Shown here: piece by piece, positions 61,581-64,000 of the stretch
Layout: each line of letters starts with the position of its first letter
Numbering within the stretch: the first letter of the stretch is position 1
Origin: Spirosoma endophyticum
GTDB lineage: Bacteria > Bacteroidota > Bacteroidia > Cytophagales > Spirosomataceae
Direction: 5' to 3'
DNA: 64,000 bases
Assembly: GCF_900112365.1 (NCBI RefSeq)
Contig: NZ_FOLQ01000004.1
Location: 186,001-250,000 of the forward strand
The notes under the pieces: generated by a model
The model's input: the letters and a program-made list of their open reading frames with translations, nothing else
Told to the model about the DNA's origin: nothing
Database searches by the model: none
Position numbers and translations under genes: made by a program

Positions 61581-63032
61581 ATGCTCTTCAATTCATTACA
61601 TTTTCTGTTATTTTTTGCGTTCACCACACTGGCTTACTTTAGTTTACCGCTACGTGGACGGTGGGTGTTGCTCCTGATTGCCAGCTGTTATTTCTACATG
61701 GCATTCATTCCGGCTTACCTGCTTATTCTGGGGGGCGTTATCCTGATTGACTACGTTGCCGGCATCTATATTGAACAATCGCAGGGTGCTCGCCGAAAAT
61801 TATTGCTGGTTGTCAGCCTCATAGCGAACATCGGACTACTGGTCTTTTTCAAATATTACGATTTCTTCAATGAGCAGCTTACGCTGATGCTGCACAGTTT
61901 CGGCAAGGAAAATCCTATTCCCATGATGGGCGAGTTGTTACCGGGAATTTTGCTACCCATCGGCTTGTCGTTTCACACCTTTCAGTCGATCAGCTACACC
62001 ATCGAAGTTTATCGGGGTAATCAGGTAGCGGAACGAAATTTGGGCATTTACGCGCTGTACGTCCTCTTCTATCCGCAGCTAGTGGCGGGGCCCATTGAGC
62101 GACCGCAAAATGTGCTCCACCAGTTCCGCTATTTTCATGCATTTGACTGGGTTCGGGTCCGGCATGGGTTGCTGCAAATGGCGGGTGGATTCATCAAAAA
62201 AGTGGTTATTGCCGACCGCATGGCGCTGGTTGTCGACCCGGCGTTTAGCCATGCCACCACAACCGGCAGTTCGACACTATTGCTGGCGGCCGTCTTTTAT
62301 TCGATTCAGATTTACTGCGACTTTTCGGGCTATACCGACATTGCCATTGGCGCCGGTAACGTATTGGGCATCAAAATGATGCAGAACTTCAACATGCCTT
62401 ATCTGGCCGCATCGATCAGCGATTTCTGGCGTCGCTGGCATATTTCGCTGTCTACCTGGTTTCGCGATTATGTCTATATTCCGCTGGGAGGAAACCGCCG
62501 GTCAGCCCCTCGAACGTACCTGAATACGTTTATCATATTTGGCTTGAGTGGCCTCTGGCATGGTGCCGACTGGAAATTTATTATCTGGGGACTTCTGCAC
62601 GGATTTTACCTGGTGGTGGGGCAGCTGTGGTCAAAACAAAGCCCGATTACCCCGGCATCCCCACAGGTAAAATACAAACAAAATAGCTTTAGTTCTGTCA
62701 ATCTCGGTCATCTGACAAACCAGTTTCTGACCTTTACACTGGTTACACTGACGTGGGTATTTTTCCGGGCCAATACCACGGGGGACGCGTTTATGATTTT
62801 ACGCAAAATACTGTCGTTCAACTACACAGAGCCGATTCAGGCCGCTATCCAGCCCGCCGAACTTGTTTTTTGCTTTTTGCTAATGGCCTGTTTGCTGGTG
62901 GAGAACCGCTGGATTTCGTTTATCAAACAGGCAGATAACCGGGCTTTCTGGATTGCAATACCCGTGTTAGTCTTCATTTGCTATTTCTTCGGCGTCTTTA
63001 CGGCCAACCAATTCATTTACTTCCAGTTCTGA
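61581..63032 (+). CDS. MBOAT-family O-acyltransferase (AlgI-like)
   Basis: A 483-residue membrane protein with about ten to eleven helices. AlgI/DltB signatures: QLVAGPIERPQN, GFIKKVVIADRMAL, YCDFSGYTDIAIG, FWRRWHISLSTWFRDYVYIPLGG and LWHGADWKFIIWG, the last with the catalytic His. These carry acetyl groups across the inner membrane for O-acetylation of exopolysaccharide. The next gene, 10 bases on, is its periplasmic partner. Confidence 0.93.
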   Translation: MLFNSLHFLLFFAFTTLAYFSLPLRGRWVLLLIASCYFYMAFIPAYLLILGGVILIDYVAGIYIEQSQGARRKLLLVVSLIANIGLLVFFKYYDFFNEQLTLMLHSFGKENPIPMMGELLPGILLPIGLSFHTFQSISYTIEVYRGNQVAERNLGIYALYVLFYPQLVAGPIERPQNVLHQFRYFHAFDWVRVRHGLLQMAGGFIKKVVIADRMALVVDPAFSHATTTGSSTLLLAAVFYSIQIYCDFSGYTDIAIGAGNVLGIKMMQNFNMPYLAASISDFWRRWHISLSTWFRDYVYIPLGGNRRSAPRTYLNTFIIFGLSGLWHGADWKFIIWGLLHGFYLVVGQLWSKQSPITPASPQVKYKQNSFSSVNLGHLTNQFLTFTLVTLTWVFFRANTTGDAFMILRKILSFNYTEPIQAAIQPAELVFCFLLMACLLVENRWISFIKQADNRAFWIAIPVLVFICYFFGVFTANQFIYFQF

Positions 63033-63042
63033 CCGCAACGCT

Positions 63043-64000
63043 ATGATCAGTAACGTATTAAAATGGTTTTTTCTGGTGGCATCAGGCGGCATCCTCTTCG
63101 TAGCACTTTCGCCCGAAACACAACGGTGGCTGGACCAAAAACACCTGATCCCCAACCAGTACAGTCATGGGGATTTGTATAACATAACCAACCTCAGAGC
63201 CTTTCGGGAAGCGAATTTCGGCGAAAATACCAATCTGGTTGACGCCGACATTCCCAAGAAGCATAAGGATGTCCATCTGTATACAATAGGCGACAGCTTC
63301 ACGGCAATGGATACGGTTTACTACGCGGGTGGACGTAATAGGCACGTTTGGGTCGGCGAAAAGGATGCCCCGACGGTTGCCCCACTGGACACAACCAAAA
63401 AAAATATTCTGGTCATTGAGTTTATCGAACGTGTACTTCAGGAGCGGTTATACAAGCCTGATTACGAAAAGATATACATTCAGAATGGATTTGCCCAAAC
63501 GGCCCAGCCGGTTGTTGCCCAGCCAAAACCTGTCGAAGAAAGTACAGTAAAGAGTTGGTTATTAGCTCGTTTCGCTAGTGATATAAACCAGAGGCTTGAA
63601 TTCTTGCTGTTCAATACAAGACCGTTCATCTGGTTCAAAGAGATGAAAGCGCAGTTATTGCTCGATTTGTTTGGGCGAGTGCCGGGAGCTGTTATTTCGC
63701 AGGATAAGAAGCACCTTTTTTACCAGCCTGAAGCCAATAACGAATACATCCTCAGCGCTTTTCGTCCGCTGTCAGATCAACGGCTCGATACGCTGGTCAC
63801 CAATTTAAATACCATCCGGCAACATTACCTGCACATGGGTTTCGATGAAGTTTATGTGTGTATGATCCCCAACAAGGTGACGATCCTGGACCCGACCTAT
63901 GGTCAGTATAATCATCAGATTGAGCGCATTGAAGCCAATCCGCGCTTACAGGCACCAATCCTGACCATGATTGATACGTTGCGGCAACACCCGGAATGGT
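63043..64000 (+). CDS. AlgJ/AlgX-like partner of the MBOAT protein (C-terminus beyond window)
   Basis: Open from the ATG at 63043 to the window edge (319 codons). It has one N-terminal helix (VLKWFFLVASGGILFVALS), then a soluble domain with LYTIGDSFTAMDTVYY, in which Gly-Asp-Ser is the SGNH nucleophile motif. The order and spacing (AlgI-like, then this gene) match O-acetylation pairs such as AlgI/AlgJ or AlgX, where the second protein moves the acetyl group to the polysaccharide. The His of the SGNH triad would lie beyond the window if at the usual place. Confidence 0.85.
   Translation, partial: MISNVLKWFFLVASGGILFVALSPETQRWLDQKHLIPNQYSHGDLYNITNLRAFREANFGENTNLVDADIPKKHKDVHLYTIGDSFTAMDTVYYAGGRNRHVWVGEKDAPTVAPLDTTKKNILVIEFIERVLQERLYKPDYEKIYIQNGFAQTAQPVVAQPKPVEESTVKSWLLARFASDINQRLEFLLFNTRPFIWFKEMKAQLLLDLFGRVPGAVISQDKKHLFYQPEANNEYILSAFRPLSDQRLDTLVTNLNTIRQHYLHMGFDEVYVCMIPNKVTILDPTYGQYNHQIERIEANPRLQAPILTMIDTLRQHPEW

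Noticed and set aside
61445-61627. 60-codon open frame on the minus strand before the MBOAT gene
   Set aside because: It overlaps the MBOAT start and has no domain or signal.
1-64000. Search for rRNA, tRNA, insertion sequences, integrases and direct-repeat attachment sites
   Set aside because: None was seen; no transposase or integrase frame, and no cloverleaf-like gap sequence.

Overview
This window looks like chromosomal DNA of a Cytophagales bacterium (phylum Bacteroidota), most likely Spirosoma or a close relative. The pointers are TonB receptors with and without a carboxypeptidase-regulatory plug, lipoproteins, candidate TAnnTTTG promoter boxes, almost no Shine-Dalgarno sequences, and protein families typical of that group. 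No rRNA, tRNA, insertion sequence, CRISPR array or origin was seen. The genus is inferred from general resemblance, not from a database match.

Layout. At 1-4.6 kb are a gamma-glutamyltransferase (cut by the window edge), a MacB/FtsX-type permease and the maltosyltransferase GlgE. From 4.7 to 24.2 kb almost every gene is on the minus strand. This block holds two copies of a pair (outer-membrane barrel followed by a vanadium-haloperoxidase/PAP2-like lipoprotein), four AhpD/carboxymuconolactone-decarboxylase-like paralogues, two TonB receptors, an MFS and a TSUP transporter, a DUF3179 protein and a third barrel. Inserted on the other strand is a 78-residue protein built of Ile-x-x-Asn-Gln heptads. 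Then follow moaA, a small ABC transporter, a lipoprotein, a Thi5/NMT1-like protein and a Nudix-type regulator facing a sugar-oxidation operon (PQQ-type dehydrogenase with cytochrome c, TIM-barrel isomerase, ThuA). The regulator and the operon share an intergenic region with a strong inverted repeat.

At 36.2-42.5 kb lies a tightly overlapping eight-gene biosynthetic operon: FAD oxidoreductase, methyltransferase, type III polyketide synthase, YX6K enoyl reductase, FabZ-like dehydratase, KAS, ACP and phosphopantetheinyl transferase. It reads as a pathway that makes its own acyl starter and turns it into a phenolic lipid or alkylpyrone. It is followed by an M20 amidohydrolase, aspS, two homologous SASA-type esterases flanking a sulfatase, and galU next to a plant-glucuronokinase-like GHMP kinase.

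At 55.8-58.4 kb an HTH repressor is divergent from a module of a conserved protein, a RecE-like PD-(D/E)XK nuclease and a small protein, with two TTACA-N8-TGTAA palindromes between them. This looks like a domesticated phage recombination cassette. The window ends with an 11-residue-repeat protein, a DUF748/AsmA-like protein, two small basic secreted proteins, and an MBOAT O-acyltransferase with its AlgJ/AlgX-like partner.

Two signals cut across genes. The hexamer ACGTAG/CTACGT occurs about 95 times by hand count against about 31 expected. Purine-rich short repeats folding as imperfect hairpins sit in at least six intergenic gaps, in one case running into a gene's 3' end.
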